DNA of 64,000 nucleotides, from the NCBI GenBank assembly GCA_003210285.1, contig QCVS01000002.1, forward strand, positions 62,001 to 126,000, in the 5' to 3' direction. The DNA is from Prochlorococcus sp. AG-686-J21 (GTDB taxonomy: Bacteria; Cyanobacteriota; Cyanobacteriia; PCC-6307; Cyanobiaceae). Each line of letters opens with the position of its first letter. The stretch's first letter is position 1. Below, in pieces: positions 37,006-47,358 of the stretch. A program made the position numbers and the translations under genes. The notes beneath the pieces were generated by a model that was not told where the DNA came from, did not search any database, and worked only from the letters and a program-made list of their open reading frames with translations.

Positions 37006-38178
37006 ATGTTAAAGATTTTAAAGGATAAAAAATTAGAGAACTGTACCTCTATAAATAATAAATCTAAAAAACAAAAAAAAATTATTGTTGGTCTCTCCGG
37101 TGGAGTAGATAGTTCGCTATCAGCAGCTCTTCTTATGGAGGGAGGTTGGAAAGTTGAAGGACTAACTCTTTGGTTAATGAAAGGAGAGGGCTCTTGTTGT
37201 TCGGAAGGATTAGTTGACGCTGCAGGTCTGTGTGAAGATTTAGGAATCAATCATAATATATTGGATTCAAGAGAAATTTTTGAAAGGGAAGTTGTTAAAA
37301 AGACTACAGAGGGGTATGAATCGGGGGTCACTCCACTTCCATGCTCCATGTGTAATAAAAATGTAAAATTTGAAGAAATGCTCAATTTTGTTATTAAACA
37401 AAAGGAGTTTACCTATATTGCCACTGGTCACTACGCAAGAGTTCAAAAAAGTTCATACGAAAACATTAAAAACTTTGAAAATTTCCAATTCAAAGATTTC
37501 TTACTCCTGAGGGGGGCTGATAGAAATAAAGATCAAAGTTATTTTCTTTATAGTCTTTCCCAAGAAGTATTAAGCAGATTAATACTTCCGCTCGGAAATC
37601 TTAAAAAAGAAGAGACAAGAAAAGAGGCCTTAAGATTAGGACTTAGAACAGCAAAAAAACCAGAAAGTCAAGATCTATGTTTAGTTGAACATTATGGATC
37701 TATGCAAAAATTTATTGATAATCATATTGAACCTAAAGAGGGGAAAATTAAGCATATTAATGGAGAAATTCTTGGCACTCATAATGGTATTCAACATTTC
37801 ACAATTGGGCAAAGAAAAGGTTTGGGTATTGCGTGGCCAGAGCCTTTATATGTGGAAAGTTTAGATAAGCAAAAAAATATAGTTTATGTCGCAAATAAAA
37901 ATGACCTTTTTAAAAGAGAGGCCATAATAAAAAATGTCAACTGGGTTTCAATTGAAGAGCCTTTAAAAGAAATAGAAGTAGAAGCACAAATACGATATAG
38001 GAGTGAGCCAGTAAAAGGAATTTTAGTTCCTGTAAAAAATGTAGACAACATGACTAAAAAGTTTAAATTAATTTTCGAAGATAACCAAAGTTCTATAACT
38101 CCAGGGCAAGCTGCAGTTTTTTATAAAGATGAAATATTATTAGGAGGCGGATTAATTTGTGAATTTTCCAAAATATAA
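37006..38178 (+). CDS. mnmA: tRNA 2-thiouridylase MnmA
   Basis: Thiolates U34 of Glu, Gln and Lys tRNAs. 390 aa with PP-loop [16 protein letters not shown], catalytic Cys in [14 protein letters not shown] and, in the second site, DLCLVEHYG, plus [14 protein letters not shown] and GQRKGLGIA. The last 27 nt overlap the convergent lnt. Confidence 0.94.
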   Translation: MLKILKDKKLENCTSINNKSKKQKKIIVGLSGGVDSSLSAALLMEGGWKVEGLTLWLMKGEGSCCSEGLVDAAGLCEDLGINHNILDSREIFEREVVKKTTEGYESGVTPLPCSMCNKNVKFEEMLNFVIKQKEFTYIATGHYARVQKSSYENIKNFENFQFKDFLLLRGADRNKDQSYFLYSLSQEVLSRLILPLGNLKKEETRKEALRLGLRTAKKPESQDLCLVEHYGSMQKFIDNHIEPKEGKIKHINGEILGTHNGIQHFTIGQRKGLGIAWPEPLYVESLDKQKNIVYVANKNDLFKREAIIKNVNWVSIEEPLKEIEVEAQIRYRSEPVKGILVPVKNVDNMTKKFKLIFEDNQSSITPGQAAVFYKDEILLGGGLICEFSKI

Positions 38179-39645
38179 ATTTAATCCTATTAAAAACATA
38201 AATAATAAGAACAAAGTTCTATCCCCATATTTTGTGTAGAAAGTTTTTTCAGTAGAAAAATTAGGATTTACAACATCATTTTGCTCAGTCTTAGGATCCA
38301 AGAGTTTAATTATTCTTCCGTCTTCACTTATTAATCCTGAAGGACCAGTATTTGAAACAATTATATTATCTTTTTTATTTTCTATACTTCTTATTCTTGC
38401 CAAAGATAGAAATTGATTATGAAGCTTCCTTGGATAAGGATCTAAGTTAGCTGCTGAAATTATTAGTTCTGCACCACTATTTATAGCATTTCTTATTTTA
38501 AATCCATCAGCAATTTCGTAACAAATTGCTATTGCAAGTGGCTGAGTAAATTTCCATTTAAAAAACCTTGAATTCGATCCTGGCTGAATACCTCCTACTG
38601 CCGATAGTCCTCTTGAGAAAATATTTAAGAATCCTGGAATTTTCTCCCCCAAAGGTACAAGTCTATGTTTATCAATAAAAGATGAATAAGTTTCGTCCCC
38701 AATTTGATATCCAAGTAAGGAACTTCTTAGGCCATTTTTAGAGTTTCTAAAACCTCCTGCCAACATCCAAATCTTGCTTTTGAAATTTAAATTAAAATTA
38801 TTATTTAAAGTCCCTTCGGGTGTAATAAGGAGTTTTGCATTATTTGATAGAGCAATTTTCTGAGCAGAAATCAACTTATCATTTATATATTGACTATTAA
38901 AATTCGTTTTTTCTCTTGTGGGCATATTAGTCTGCCATAGGGCTACTGGATATTCATTATTCCTACTAATTTGATTTGTTAAACCTCCAAGTAAATGTAA
39001 AATAACGATAATTAAAAGCCCAAATAGGAATGTTTTTTTAAAATGGTATTTTCTTTTCCATTTCTCATAAATTAGATATATCCAAAAACCTATAATTAAT
39101 TGCACTACACATAGGCCACTGGCACCGATCCATCTTGCTAAACCCGCAAGATACAAATCTCCAGGAACAATTCCTTCGCCCAAACCTATCCAAAAAAGAG
39201 AAGTTTGAGAAAGAATGAATTCACCTATACCCCAGGCAACAGATAACAATAAAACTTTTACAGCTAATGTCAAAGAGTTCATATTAGAGATATCTTTTCG
39301 TTGGAGAATTCTTTTACCTAAAAGACCCCATAAATAAACCAATATTCCTCCTAACAAAGAGCAACCTAACAAGATTGAAATAGAAATAATTAAACTTGAT
39401 ATCCATGAGAAACCTAACCAAGTCATTGGGTGAAGTTCATAAAGCCAAGAATGACTTACCAAAATAAAGAAAAAACCCCAAAGAAAGTTTGCTAATTTTT
39501 TATCACTTCTACTCCATAAAATAAATAAGGATAATGGCATAAAAAGTAACCAAAAGTGTGTTGATGTAGCAATTCCTCCAAAGATGCCTCCCAAGCATGG
39601 ATAAAAATATTTATTAAACTTCTTATTTTGAGAGTTAATCAACAA
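38152..39645 (-). CDS. lnt: Apolipoprotein N-acyltransferase
   Basis: Acylates the N-terminal Cys of outer-membrane lipoproteins. 497 aa: about seven membrane helices in the first half, then a nitrilase-like domain with catalytic Glu in [11 protein letters not shown] and Cys in [11 protein letters not shown], and VPLGEKIPG between. TTG start. The C-terminal membrane helix is present. Convergent overlap with mnmA. Confidence 0.9.
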   Translation of the reverse strand: MLINSQNKKFNKYFYPCLGGIFGGIATSTHFWLLFMPLSLFILWSRSDKKLANFLWGFFFILVSHSWLYELHPMTWLGFSWISSLIISISILLGCSLLGGILVYLWGLLGKRILQRKDISNMNSLTLAVKVLLLSVAWGIGEFILSQTSLFWIGLGEGIVPGDLYLAGLARWIGASGLCVVQLIIGFWIYLIYEKWKRKYHFKKTFLFGLLIIVILHLLGGLTNQISRNNEYPVALWQTNMPTREKTNFNSQYINDKLISAQKIALSNNAKLLITPEGTLNNNFNLNFKSKIWMLAGGFRNSKNGLRSSLLGYQIGDETYSSFIDKHRLVPLGEKIPGFLNIFSRGLSAVGGIQPGSNSRFFKWKFTQPLAIAICYEIADGFKIRNAINSGAELIISAANLDPYPRKLHNQFLSLARIRSIENKKDNIIVSNTGPSGLISEDGRIIKLLDPKTEQNDVVNPNFSTEKTFYTKYGDRTLFLLFMFLIGLNLYFGKFTN

Positions 39646-39731
39646 TATAAAATTTCTAAATTAATTCTTTTAAAAAGATATATTATTGTACCTTTATCTG
39701 TAGTATTAAATGTAGTAACTTTTAAAATTAA

Positions 39732-40304
39732 GTGAAAGAAGTTTTAATTAGTTTTACGATTTTTGTATTTTGCCTTTCATTAACTCTGTTTAGTCAATTT
39801 AACTCCCCTCAGGTTGTTAATGCCGCTGAATCAAAAACTGAATTCGTAAATAAAACACCTATTACAAAATCATCTAATGTTTCAAATACCAATATATTTG
39901 AACTAGATCCATCAGATCCAAACCCAATACTTTTCGCTATGGCAGAAGAAACACAAGAAGAAAGCAACTCAAGAACTACAGACAGTGGTTTAATTATTGT
40001 AGATATAGTCAATGGAGAGGGAGATGAAGCAAACTCTGGACAAACAGTTTCTGTTAACTACACCGGAACATTAGAAGATGGAACCCAATTTGATACCAGT
40101 ATTGGTAGAGGGCCATTCAGTTTCCCATTAGGTGCAGGGAGAGTAATTAAAGGTTGGGATGAAGGAGTAGCAGGAATGAAAGTTGGTGGTAAAAGAAAAT
40201 TAACAATTCCTCCTGAGCTAGGGTACGGATCAAGAGGAGCAGGAAATGTAATTCCTGCAAATGCAACTTTAATTTTTGAAGTTGAATTATTAAAAGTCAA
40301 TTAA
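39732..40304 (+). CDS. FKBP-type peptidyl-prolyl isomerase, exported
   Basis: 190 aa; GTG start. The N-terminal ~30 residues are a signal or anchor ([19 protein letters not shown]...). A Ser/Glu-rich linker follows, then one FKBP domain (~85-190): [62 protein letters not shown]. Likely periplasmic or thylakoid-lumenal. It precedes the Ni-SOD genes but is probably separate from them. Confidence 0.88.
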   Translation: MKEVLISFTIFVFCLSLTLFSQFNSPQVVNAAESKTEFVNKTPITKSSNVSNTNIFELDPSDPNPILFAMAEETQEESNSRTTDSGLIIVDIVNGEGDEANSGQTVSVNYTGTLEDGTQFDTSIGRGPFSFPLGAGRVIKGWDEGVAGMKVGGKRKLTIPPELGYGSRGAGNVIPANATLIFEVELLKVN

Positions 40305-40378
40305 AGTAAGAAAAAACATCTAAAACTTTTCAATTTAGTTAATCTAGAAGTAATATATATTCAAATATAAAAAAACGA

Positions 40379-40852
40379 ATGTTAACTAAATTAATCAATT
40401 CCCTTTTAAATAAAAGTTCTACTTTGGAAGTTCATGCTCACTGTGACGGTCCATGTGGTGTTTATGATCCCGCTTCTACAAGAGTCGCTGCTGAAGCAGT
40501 ATTAGCAATGACGAAGAAGTTGATTGCTCTTACTCCTCCTTCAAGTACAGACTCAGGAGATTGGGCAGCTTACAGCAATACGTTTTCTAGATTTGTGGCT
40601 GTAAAAGAGGAGCAAGCTAAAGAAACTAAGAAAGAAATTCTAATCTTATGGACAGATTATTTTAAACCCGTTCACTTAGAAACTTATCCAGATCTTCATG
40701 AAACAATTTGGAAAGCCGCGAAATTATGTAGTGCTTGCAAAGTTAGTATTGATCTGACTCAAGCAGAAGAATTAATGAGTTATGTAGAAAAAATACATAA
40801 TATCTTCTGGGAATCAAAAGGTAGAAGTGATGCTTTTGTAAAAGCTAGCTAG
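40379..40852 (+). CDS. sodN: Nickel superoxide dismutase
   Basis: 157 aa precursor. After a 19-residue leader comes the nickel hook HCDGPCGVYDP: the N-terminal His and two Cys bind nickel once the leader is removed. The rest matches the four-helix NiSOD bundle (AAEAVLAMTKKLIALTPP). The leader must be cleaved before the His, which the next gene is expected to do. NiSOD replaces Fe-SOD in marine picocyanobacteria. Confidence 0.97.
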   Translation: MLTKLINSLLNKSSTLEVHAHCDGPCGVYDPASTRVAAEAVLAMTKKLIALTPPSSTDSGDWAAYSNTFSRFVAVKEEQAKETKKEILILWTDYFKPVHLETYPDLHETIWKAAKLCSACKVSIDLTQAEELMSYVEKIHNIFWESKGRSDAFVKAS

Positions 40853-40856
40853 TTTA

Positions 40857-41201
40857 ATTATTTTTAAAAATTTTTACGATTTAATTGCTTTATTTTTTGG
40901 ATTTAGAAAAACTGCAATTGTTAGAGGCGATTCTATGCTGCCAAGTTTAAAAGAAAGTGAAATCGTTTTTTTTAAGAAATATATAAAAAACAAATCACTT
41001 TTGAAAGTTGGTCAAATAGTAGTTTTCTATCACCCTCTTAAAAATATTAGGTTGATTAAAAGAGTAAAAAATGTAAGTCAAAATAGTATCGAAGTTTTTG
41101 GAGATAATATCGCATTCAGTGATGACAGCAATAAATTTGGATTAATTAGTAATGATAAAGTTATTGGAATAGTTACTTCAAAAATTAAAAAAATCTTCTA
41201 G
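40857..41201 (+). CDS. sodX: SodX-like signal peptidase for NiSOD maturation; no standard start codon
   Basis: S26-type peptidase expected to cut the NiSOD leader. The ORF-track entry starts at an internal Met, but the catalytic Ser lies just upstream in GDSMLP, and the frame continues upstream as IIFKNFYDLIALFFGFRKTAIVRGDS. No ATG, GTG or TTG exists between the in-frame TAA at 40854 and that Met; ATT at 40857 or 40860 are the first candidates, 5-8 nt after the sodN stop, so reinitiation is possible. KRVK in LIKRVKNVSQ supplies the likely catalytic Lys. Confidence 0.8.
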   Translation: MIFKNFYDLIALFFGFRKTAIVRGDSMLPSLKESEIVFFKKYIKNKSLLKVGQIVVFYHPLKNIRLIKRVKNVSQNSIEVFGDNIAFSDDSNKFGLISNDKVIGIVTSKIKKIF

Positions 41202-41866
41202 GTTAAAAATAGAACAGTACTTTTTTGGACCCAAAATAAGCCCATAGAAAAAGATAATCCACCAGCAAAAGCTATTAAATTTCTAATAAATTTTTGTCCT
41301 GCATTTAAAGTTGTAACAGATATTAGGCAAGTAAATAAAATCATACTTGCTAATGAACCGCTCAAATATGAAATTAAATAAGCCAATGCATTAGGAAGAG
41401 GTAAAGCTAATGCTGGAAGTACTGCGAGAAAATGAGAGCCACCTGCCAAACCATGAAGTAATCCTAAACCTGTCAATGCATGAGAATGCTTATTATGTTT
41501 TTTTTTGTCATCACTATGAAAATGCAAATGATGATGAGCTATGCCATTGTGTTGATGAGAGTGTGAGTGAATGTTTAGATGTAAAGAATTTCTTATCGCA
41601 AAGACTCCAACAACAAGAAGTGAGATTCCAACTAAAAATTCAGCAAAGTTGGAAAATTTACTTAAAGGGGCAATATCTTTTATAAAAATTGCTAAGAAGG
41701 CTAAAATAATAACTCCTGAAGAGTGTCCCAACCCCCATGAGATACTATTCCTTGCAGCAATTTTTGGACTGGTAATTGATGATGGGGCCATTGCAATAAG
41801 ATGATCAGCACCACTTACCACATGAATAAATCCAGCAAGAATTCCAGTTACTATTACAACCTGCAT
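41198..41866 (-). CDS. Nickel permease (SodT/UreH-like) with His-rich loop
   Basis: 222 aa membrane protein. The first helix carries HVVSGADHL, the H-x4-D-H motif of NicO/UreH-type nickel and cobalt permeases; WGLGHSSG follows. A cytosolic loop (~95-130) is packed with His (HSHSHQHNGIAHHHLHFH). Six membrane helices in all. Convergent with the SodX gene (4-nt overlap), in the known sodN-sodX-sodT-type cluster: it would import nickel for NiSOD and possibly urease. Confidence 0.88.
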   Translation of the reverse strand: MQVVIVTGILAGFIHVVSGADHLIAMAPSSITSPKIAARNSISWGLGHSSGVIILAFLAIFIKDIAPLSKFSNFAEFLVGISLLVVGVFAIRNSLHLNIHSHSHQHNGIAHHHLHFHSDDKKKHNKHSHALTGLGLLHGLAGGSHFLAVLPALALPLPNALAYLISYLSGSLASMILFTCLISVTTLNAGQKFIRNLIAFAGGLSFSMGLFWVQKSTVLFLT

Positions 41867-41925
41867 TTATATATAAAATACAACTTAACAATACTCATTT
41901 TTATAGCACAAATATCAAGCTTTAA

Positions 41926-42819
41926 TTAAATTGAGTTAAATAATTTCTTAAAAGAGTTTTCAATATCACTTTCCCTCATAAACCTTTCGCCAATTAAAAC
42001 TCCCTTAATTCCAATCGAATTGAGAGTATTTAAATCTTCAGAGTTATTTATTCCAGATTCACTAATAGGAATAATATTATGTTTTAAAAATATATCCGAA
42101 TAGTTACTCATTATTCCTATTGATGTTTTTAGATCAGTTTTAAAAGTCTTCAAGTTTCTATTATTTATTCCTATTAAATTAAATGATTTCAAACTCAATA
42201 TTCTTTCAAGTTCTTTACCATCATGAACTTCAACTAAAACACTCATCTTTAAATTATCTGCAATTTTCTTCAAATAAAATAAATCATCATCGCTTAAGAT
42301 TGCAGCAATTAGTAATATCGCATCAGCCCCCGATACTCTCGCTTTATATACTTGATAAGCAGAAATAATAAAATCTTTGCAAAGCAAAGGCAGATTAGTC
42401 ACTTTTCTGACATCCTGAAGTATTTCATAACTTCCTTGAAAAAACCTTTTATCAGTCAATACCGAGATACAGGAGGCACCAGACCTTTCATAACAAGAAG
42501 CAATTTCTTTTGGATTAAAATCTTCTCTAATAACACCTTTACTAGGACTAGCTTTTTTAATCTCAGCAATAACTCCCGGTTTAATTTTGGAATGTAAAAT
42601 ACTTTTAAAAAAATCTTTTGGAGGAGAAACTTTATCAAGTTTTTTAATTAGATCTTCAAGGGAGATTATTTTCTTAAAATTTTTGATTTCAGTATCTTTG
42701 TGCCAAACAATTTCTTCAAGGATATTTTTTGCTTTTGCCTCTCTATGAGGAACAGCATATTCTAAGTTTTCTACCCTAACTGTTGGGTTTGGTGGCCTAC
42801 GTCTTATTTCCATAAACAA
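41926..42819 (-). CDS. trpC: Indole-3-glycerol-phosphate synthase
   Basis: Closes the indole ring in tryptophan synthesis. 297 aa TIM barrel with [54 protein letters not shown] and SESGI. The N-terminal ~28 residues are an extra segment ([12 protein letters not shown]) common in cyanobacteria. It follows lpd by 5 nt on the same strand. Confidence 0.94.
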   Translation of the reverse strand: MFMEIRRRPPNPTVRVENLEYAVPHREAKAKNILEEIVWHKDTEIKNFKKIISLEDLIKKLDKVSPPKDFFKSILHSKIKPGVIAEIKKASPSKGVIREDFNPKEIASCYERSGASCISVLTDKRFFQGSYEILQDVRKVTNLPLLCKDFIISAYQVYKARVSGADAILLIAAILSDDDLFYLKKIADNLKMSVLVEVHDGKELERILSLKSFNLIGINNRNLKTFKTDLKTSIGIMSNYSDIFLKHNIIPISESGINNSEDLNTLNSIGIKGVLIGERFMRESDIENSFKKLFNSI

Positions 42820-42824
42820 ATCAA

Positions 42825-44264
42825 TTATTTTACTTGAGAAGCTGCCTGTTTATATGCAACCTCTACTACTTCACTAAGAGTAGGGTGAGTATGTACTTCA
42901 GTAGCTAGTTGAATTACATCTTGGTTTCTAGAGATTGCATTTGCAATTTCTTGAATCAAATCAGCTGCGTGCATCCCAAAGATATGAGCACCTAATACTT
43001 TGCCACTGTCTTTATTGAAAAGTAACTTAAGAATTCCATCGCTTTCTAATTCTGCTAATGCCTTGGAATTAGCTTTAAAATAGCTCTTCACAACTCCTAA
43101 AGTAAAACCATCTTTGATAGCTATTTCTTTAGCATCAGTTTCAGATAAGCCTACCGAACTTATCTCAGGATGAGTGAATGTTGCAGCTGGAATACTCCTA
43201 TAATTAATTTCAATATTCTCACCACATATATTTTCAACAGCAATTGTTCCTTGAGCTGCTGCTGTATGTGCAAGCATAAGTTTGCCAGTAACATCGCCAA
43301 CGGCCCAAACATTAGGTATTACTTTTTCGCCATTTAAAACTCTCATTTGATCATCAATAGGAATATAACCTTTTATAGTTTCGATACCAGCTGAATCAAG
43401 ATTGAGATTTTTACTATTAGGACTCCTACCAGTAGCCACAAGAACGCCATCAACTTCTAAGTTTTCTACAATTTCCTTAGATTTTGCATCTGTTAGTTCT
43501 ATTTTCACAGGGCATCCAGGGGTAATCTTAGTCGCAAATACATTAGATTTTGTATCAATATCTCTTGATTGGATAAGATTTTTCTTAGCTATTTTTGTAA
43601 TATCCGGATCAAAAGTAGGCATTATATTTTCCAAAGCCTCAATCATGGTCACTTCGCAACCTAGAGCGGTATATACATCAGCGAATTCTAAACCTATATA
43701 TCCACTCCCAATAATGGCTATCCATCTAGGGAGCCACTCAAGTTTGACGGCTTCATCACTTGTGAAAACTGTTCTATTATCTAAAGTTATTCCAGGAGGT
43801 ACAAAGGGAGAAGAACCTGTCGCTAGAACTGTATTTTCACAGGTAAAGATCCTATCAATTCCATTGTTGTCTCTTACTCCTACTTTTTGATTACCCTCAA
43901 GTCTTCCAAATCCTAAAATAATTTCAACTCCACTTCTTTTGAGGGTTTTTGTTAAATTTTCTCTAACATTTAAGACCAAATTATTAGCATGATCAGCAAT
44001 TTTTGATCTTTCGAATCTAACAGGGGAAGCATGAATACCAAACTTTGCTAAATGTTCATAATTGGCTATTTCTCTAACTTTTCCACTTGCTGCCAAAATA
44101 GCTTTGGAAGGTACGCATCCTTTATTGACGCAAGTACCTCCCATATCTCCAGACTCTATGATGGCAACTTTAAGACCTTTTTCTGCAGCATGCTTGGCGG
44201 CATCAAATCCTCCATATCCTGCACCAATTACTATCAAATCAAAGTCAAAATTTGGATCAGTCAC
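42825..44264 (-). CDS. lpd: Dihydrolipoamide dehydrogenase (E3)
   Basis: FAD disulfide oxidoreductase of the PDH complex. 479 aa: FAD motif [17 protein letters not shown], redox [17 protein letters not shown] motif [19 protein letters not shown], and the C-terminal active-site His in [14 protein letters not shown]. It overlaps the upstream trmH by 4 nt. Confidence 0.94.
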   Translation of the reverse strand: MTDPNFDFDLIVIGAGYGGFDAAKHAAEKGLKVAIIESGDMGGTCVNKGCVPSKAILAASGKVREIANYEHLAKFGIHASPVRFERSKIADHANNLVLNVRENLTKTLKRSGVEIILGFGRLEGNQKVGVRDNNGIDRIFTCENTVLATGSSPFVPPGITLDNRTVFTSDEAVKLEWLPRWIAIIGSGYIGLEFADVYTALGCEVTMIEALENIMPTFDPDITKIAKKNLIQSRDIDTKSNVFATKITPGCPVKIELTDAKSKEIVENLEVDGVLVATGRSPNSKNLNLDSAGIETIKGYIPIDDQMRVLNGEKVIPNVWAVGDVTGKLMLAHTAAAQGTIAVENICGENIEINYRSIPAATFTHPEISSVGLSETDAKEIAIKDGFTLGVVKSYFKANSKALAELESDGILKLLFNKDSGKVLGAHIFGMHAADLIQEIANAISRNQDVIQLATEVHTHPTLSEVVEVAYKQAASQVK

Positions 44265-45001
44265 TTTTGTATTCTTGAAGTAGAAGTATATGCGACTCTT
44301 TTTCGTTCAAGTAATAATGGAACTGCAACACAAGCCACATTCAATGATTCTACTAGCTCACTATGCGGAATAGTAATTGTTTCATTAAAAGCTTCTTGAA
44401 TTCTTTTATGAATACCATTACCTTCATTACCCAAGATGAGTGCAGTTGGTTTAGACCAATCAATTTCCCAATATGGTTTTTGAGATTTATTAGGATTTTT
44501 ATTATGGCTACTTGTAGAAATTATTTGAAACCCGTTCTTTGAAAATTGATCTAATGATGACAATAAAGAATTAATTATTTCCTCTTCAGTACCATCAAAT
44601 CTTTTAAATGGGAGATGAAAAACAGATCCGCTAGATGCTCTTAATACCTTTTGACCTAAGGGGTGCGCCCCTCCCGCTAATAATATCTTTTTAACACCAG
44701 CTGCTAAAGCTGTTCTAAAAAGGTTTCCCATATTCCCAGGGTCTTGAATCCTATCAAGGACAAGAATAAAGTCATCTTCAATATTATTAAAGTCAAAATT
44801 AAGTATTGATGAAATCTCCACCAAAGCTGCTACTCCATCGGGATTTTTTGTAGATACTGCTGAAGCTAAAACTTCTTCTGATACTACAATTATTAATGAT
44901 TGATCAATCTTATGATAAAGATCCTCATTTTTATCAAGCCATTTTTCAGTAGCTAATATTTTGGAGGGATAATTACCAGACTTCAGAATTTCTTCGATCA
45001 A
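44261..45001 (-). CDS. TrmH/SpoU-family RNA methyltransferase; start lies upstream of the listed frame
   Basis: Ribose 2'-O-methylase with the C-terminal knot: VLDRIQDPGNMGNLFRTALA, ALILGNEGNGI, ESLNVACVAVPLLLERKR. The listed start is a TTG (His-Leu of GTHLIEEIL), yet the conserved substrate-binding N-terminus continues upstream: ITSKSNALVKKFRSY, DYFCIEGTHL. The frame is open to a TAA at 45164-45166 without any ATG, GTG or TTG, so the true start is probably a rare codon near 45100-45150. Overlaps lpd by 4 nt. Confidence 0.8.
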   Translation of the reverse strand: MIEEILKSGNYPSKILATEKWLDKNEDLYHKIDQSLIIVVSEEVLASAVSTKNPDGVAALVEISSILNFDFNNIEDDFILVLDRIQDPGNMGNLFRTALAAGVKKILLAGGAHPLGQKVLRASSGSVFHLPFKRFDGTEEEIINSLLSSLDQFSKNGFQIISTSSHNKNPNKSQKPYWEIDWSKPTALILGNEGNGIHKRIQEAFNETITIPHSELVESLNVACVAVPLLLERKRVAYTSTSRIQK

Positions 45002-45314
45002 ATGAGTACCTTCAATACAAAAATAATCTTTATCCTTTGTATTAAGTCCTTTTTTATACGATCTAAATTTTTTAACTAAAGCATTACTTTTACTAGTTAT
45101 TTTTGGGAAAATATTTTCTATAGTAATTTGAGATAATTTTGATATTAAATATATTTTAGTTATTTAAATATTTTGATCAATTATTTTTTTTGGGAATCTT
45201 AATTTTTAGCCATTTAAATTTACACTCTTTAGTATTTGTTAATATTCATCGCGTAACACAGGGTGGACTTACTATGTTTAGTTTGTCATTATTAAACCAA
45301 TAAAAAAATTCTTA

Positions 45315-46679
45315 ATGGTTTGCGAAAGCAGCAATAAGTCATATCTTAAATCTCAACATTTAAAGATTATTGGCCAAAATACCTTAAGAGGGAAGGTGAG
45401 AATAAGTGGTGCAAAGAATTCCGCATTAGTATTACTTGCGGCATCATTACTAACTGACGAAAAAATCACATTAGATAATGTCCCTCTTCTTACTGATATT
45501 GAGAAAATGGGAAATATATTAAAGAATTTAGGGGTTAAATTACATAATAAAGATCATCAATTAATCATTGATTCAAAGAATATATCCGTACAAGAACTTC
45601 CATATGAACTTGTAAATGGATTAAGAGCTAGTTTCTTTTGTATTGGAGCATTATTAACAAGATTTGGGGAGGCTTCAATACCTTTACCTGGCGGGTGCAA
45701 TATTGGTGAAAGACCTATCAACGAGCATATAAATGGGCTAAGGGCACTAGGTGCAGAAGTTATTATCGATAGAGATGTCGTAAAGGCAAAACTAGTCGAG
45801 AAGAAAAGTAAACTATTTGGTGCAAATATAAGATTAAATTGTCCAAGTGTTGGGGCTACTGAAACGTTAATAATGGCAGCATCCTTAGCAGAGGGCAGAA
45901 CTGTGATTAAAAATGCGGCAAGGGAGCCTGAAATTCAAGATTTATGTCAGATGTTAAATAAAATGGGAGCAAAAATTTATGACTCTGGTAAAGAAAAAAT
46001 AATTATTGATGGAGTGCCAAAACTTCATGGCTGTACTCATAAAGTAATCCCGGATAGAATTGAAGCAGGAACTTTTTTAATAGCTGCTGCTGCAACTTCA
46101 TCTTCAATTACAGTTTCTCCAATAATTCCAAATCACTTGGAGGCAGTATTAAATAAGCTAGAAGAAAGTGGCAGTAAAATAATAATAAAAGGAAATTCGA
46201 TTTCAATAAAAAGTAATAAGATTAAAGCAGTAGATATAAAAACCGCTCCATTTCCAGGATTCCCTACCGACTTACAGGCTCCATTTATGGCTCTAATGTC
46301 TATTGCTAAAGGGAGATCTAAGATCACAGAAACAATTTTTGAAAATAGAATGACTCACGTTAACTTTTTAAATCAGATGGGGGCTTCAATTACAGTTGAT
46401 AATAACACTGCGAATATAACTGGAGTCAACAAATTGAAAGGAATGAATTTAGTTGGTTCAGACTTAAGATCTTCAGCTGCGTTAATAATCGTTGCTTTAA
46501 CCTCTAGAAATACTAGTTATGTTTATGGTCTCCACCATTTAGATAGAGGCTATGAAAGTTTCGAGACTAAATTAGTAAAATTAGGTGCAAGAGTAAAGAG
46601 AGAATATATTGTTGATTCGAGAGATCAAATTAAAAATTTTGCTACAGGAAACTCAGATATAGATTTGAATGTTGCTTAA
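45315..46679 (+). CDS. murA: UDP-GlcNAc 1-carboxyvinyltransferase
   Basis: First committed step of peptidoglycan synthesis. 454 aa: RISGAKNSALVLLAASLLTDE near the N-terminus; the catalytic Cys is present in PLPGGCNIGERPI (the fosfomycin target); GFPTDLQAPFMAL and GSDLRSSAALIIVAL match the fold. A leader of ~15 aa precedes the domain. Preceded by ~150 bases with no other gene. Confidence 0.95.
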   Translation: MVCESSNKSYLKSQHLKIIGQNTLRGKVRISGAKNSALVLLAASLLTDEKITLDNVPLLTDIEKMGNILKNLGVKLHNKDHQLIIDSKNISVQELPYELVNGLRASFFCIGALLTRFGEASIPLPGGCNIGERPINEHINGLRALGAEVIIDRDVVKAKLVEKKSKLFGANIRLNCPSVGATETLIMAASLAEGRTVIKNAAREPEIQDLCQMLNKMGAKIYDSGKEKIIIDGVPKLHGCTHKVIPDRIEAGTFLIAAAATSSSITVSPIIPNHLEAVLNKLEESGSKIIIKGNSISIKSNKIKAVDIKTAPFPGFPTDLQAPFMALMSIAKGRSKITETIFENRMTHVNFLNQMGASITVDNNTANITGVNKLKGMNLVGSDLRSSAALIIVALTSRNTSYVYGLHHLDRGYESFETKLVKLGARVKREYIVDSRDQIKNFATGNSDIDLNVA

Positions 46680-46680
46680 A

Positions 46681-46791
46681 TTAAACGTAAGCAACATTAG
46701 CAAGTGAGAAGCAGCCCAAAAGTAGAAAAGATAATACTAAAAAACGATTCGACCAATATTTATTTAAACCAGTGATATTTAAGTTTTTCAT
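46681..46791 (-). CDS. Tiny membrane protein, 36 aa
   Basis: Too short for the track. ATG 46789-46791 overlaps the TGA of the next listed gene (ATGA), TAA at 46681-46683. One membrane helix: FLVLSFLLLGCFSLANVAYV, after a polar MKNLNITGLNKYW. Size and layout recall small photosystem or cytochrome subunits, but I do not recognise it. Confidence 0.5.
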   Translation of the reverse strand: MKNLNITGLNKYWSNRFLVLSFLLLGCFSLANVAYV

Positions 46792-46907
46792 ACCCATGTA
46801 CCATTAGTGGAGCCGAAAGCTGTGAAAATAGCAACTGCTATAAAAATATAAGGCGCAAGTTTGAAAGATAATTTTTGAGTTTTGTTTTTTGATTTAATGA
46901 TTGTCAT
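46788..46907 (-). CDS. Tiny membrane protein, 39 aa
   Basis: ATG 46905-46907, TGA 46788-46790 overlapping the following ATG. A basic N-terminus (IIKSKNKTQKLSFK) then one hydrophobic helix (LAPYIFIAVAIFTAFG). The two tiny genes form a coupled pair between murA and tRNA-Leu. Family unknown; possibly small thylakoid subunits. Confidence 0.5.
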   Translation of the reverse strand: MTIIKSKNKTQKLSFKLAPYIFIAVAIFTAFGSTNGTWV

Positions 46908-47271
46908 TTGTTCATCCGTTTATACTAAGAAATATAACATAGTATTACTATCTGTGAAGCTTAATTCATAAAAGAACTCTAAATTACTTCATAAAGTAAC
47001 AGTTTCGTCACAAAACTGTTTATAAACTTATATCTTTTGCGTAATTTGTTTAGGAATGTGTTTGATTTAAGATTTAATTTTAAAATTGAAATTTATACCT
47101 CCTAGCTGATACCACAAATAATTTATATGTTAGAAATTTTATATTTAAGAGACAAAAACCTTTATATCAAATCCTTTAAAAAGGAATGCGGTTAATGCGC
47201 TAGAGTTGTCAGAGGGCAAAAAAACAAAATTTTGCTATAGTAACCTCAGTTGTTTATAGCTGAAAAGCCTT
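46908..47271. other. Gene-free stretch upstream of tRNA-Leu
   Basis: About 364 bases without a gene. It holds a perfect 8-bp stem AACAGTTT-N7-AAACTGTT at 46998-47020, an imperfect TCCTTT/AAAGGA pair near 47172, and a -10-like TATAGT at 47236 about 30 bp before the tRNA. The rest is AT-rich. The stem could be an operator for the tiny membrane genes or part of a small RNA. Confidence 0.45.
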
Positions 47272-47353
47272 GGGAGCGTGGTGGAATTGGTAGACGCACC
47301 GCACTCAAAATGCGGCACCTTCGGGTATGTCGGTTCAAGTCCGACCGCTCCCA
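47272..47353 (+). tRNA. tRNA-Leu(CAA)
   Basis: 82-nt class II tRNA. Acceptor GGGAGCG/CGCTCCC with discriminator A; anticodon stem CCGCA-CTCAAAA-TGCGG gives anticodon CAA; short variable arm CACCTTCGGGTATG; T-arm GTCGGTTCAAGTCCGAC. The argD start codon follows only 5 nt after its end. Confidence 0.96.
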
Positions 47354-47358
47354 CTTTG

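Noticed and set aside
46998-47020. Intrinsic terminator
   Set aside because: The stem is good but no T-run follows on either strand and no gene end lies next to it; kept only as a hairpin.
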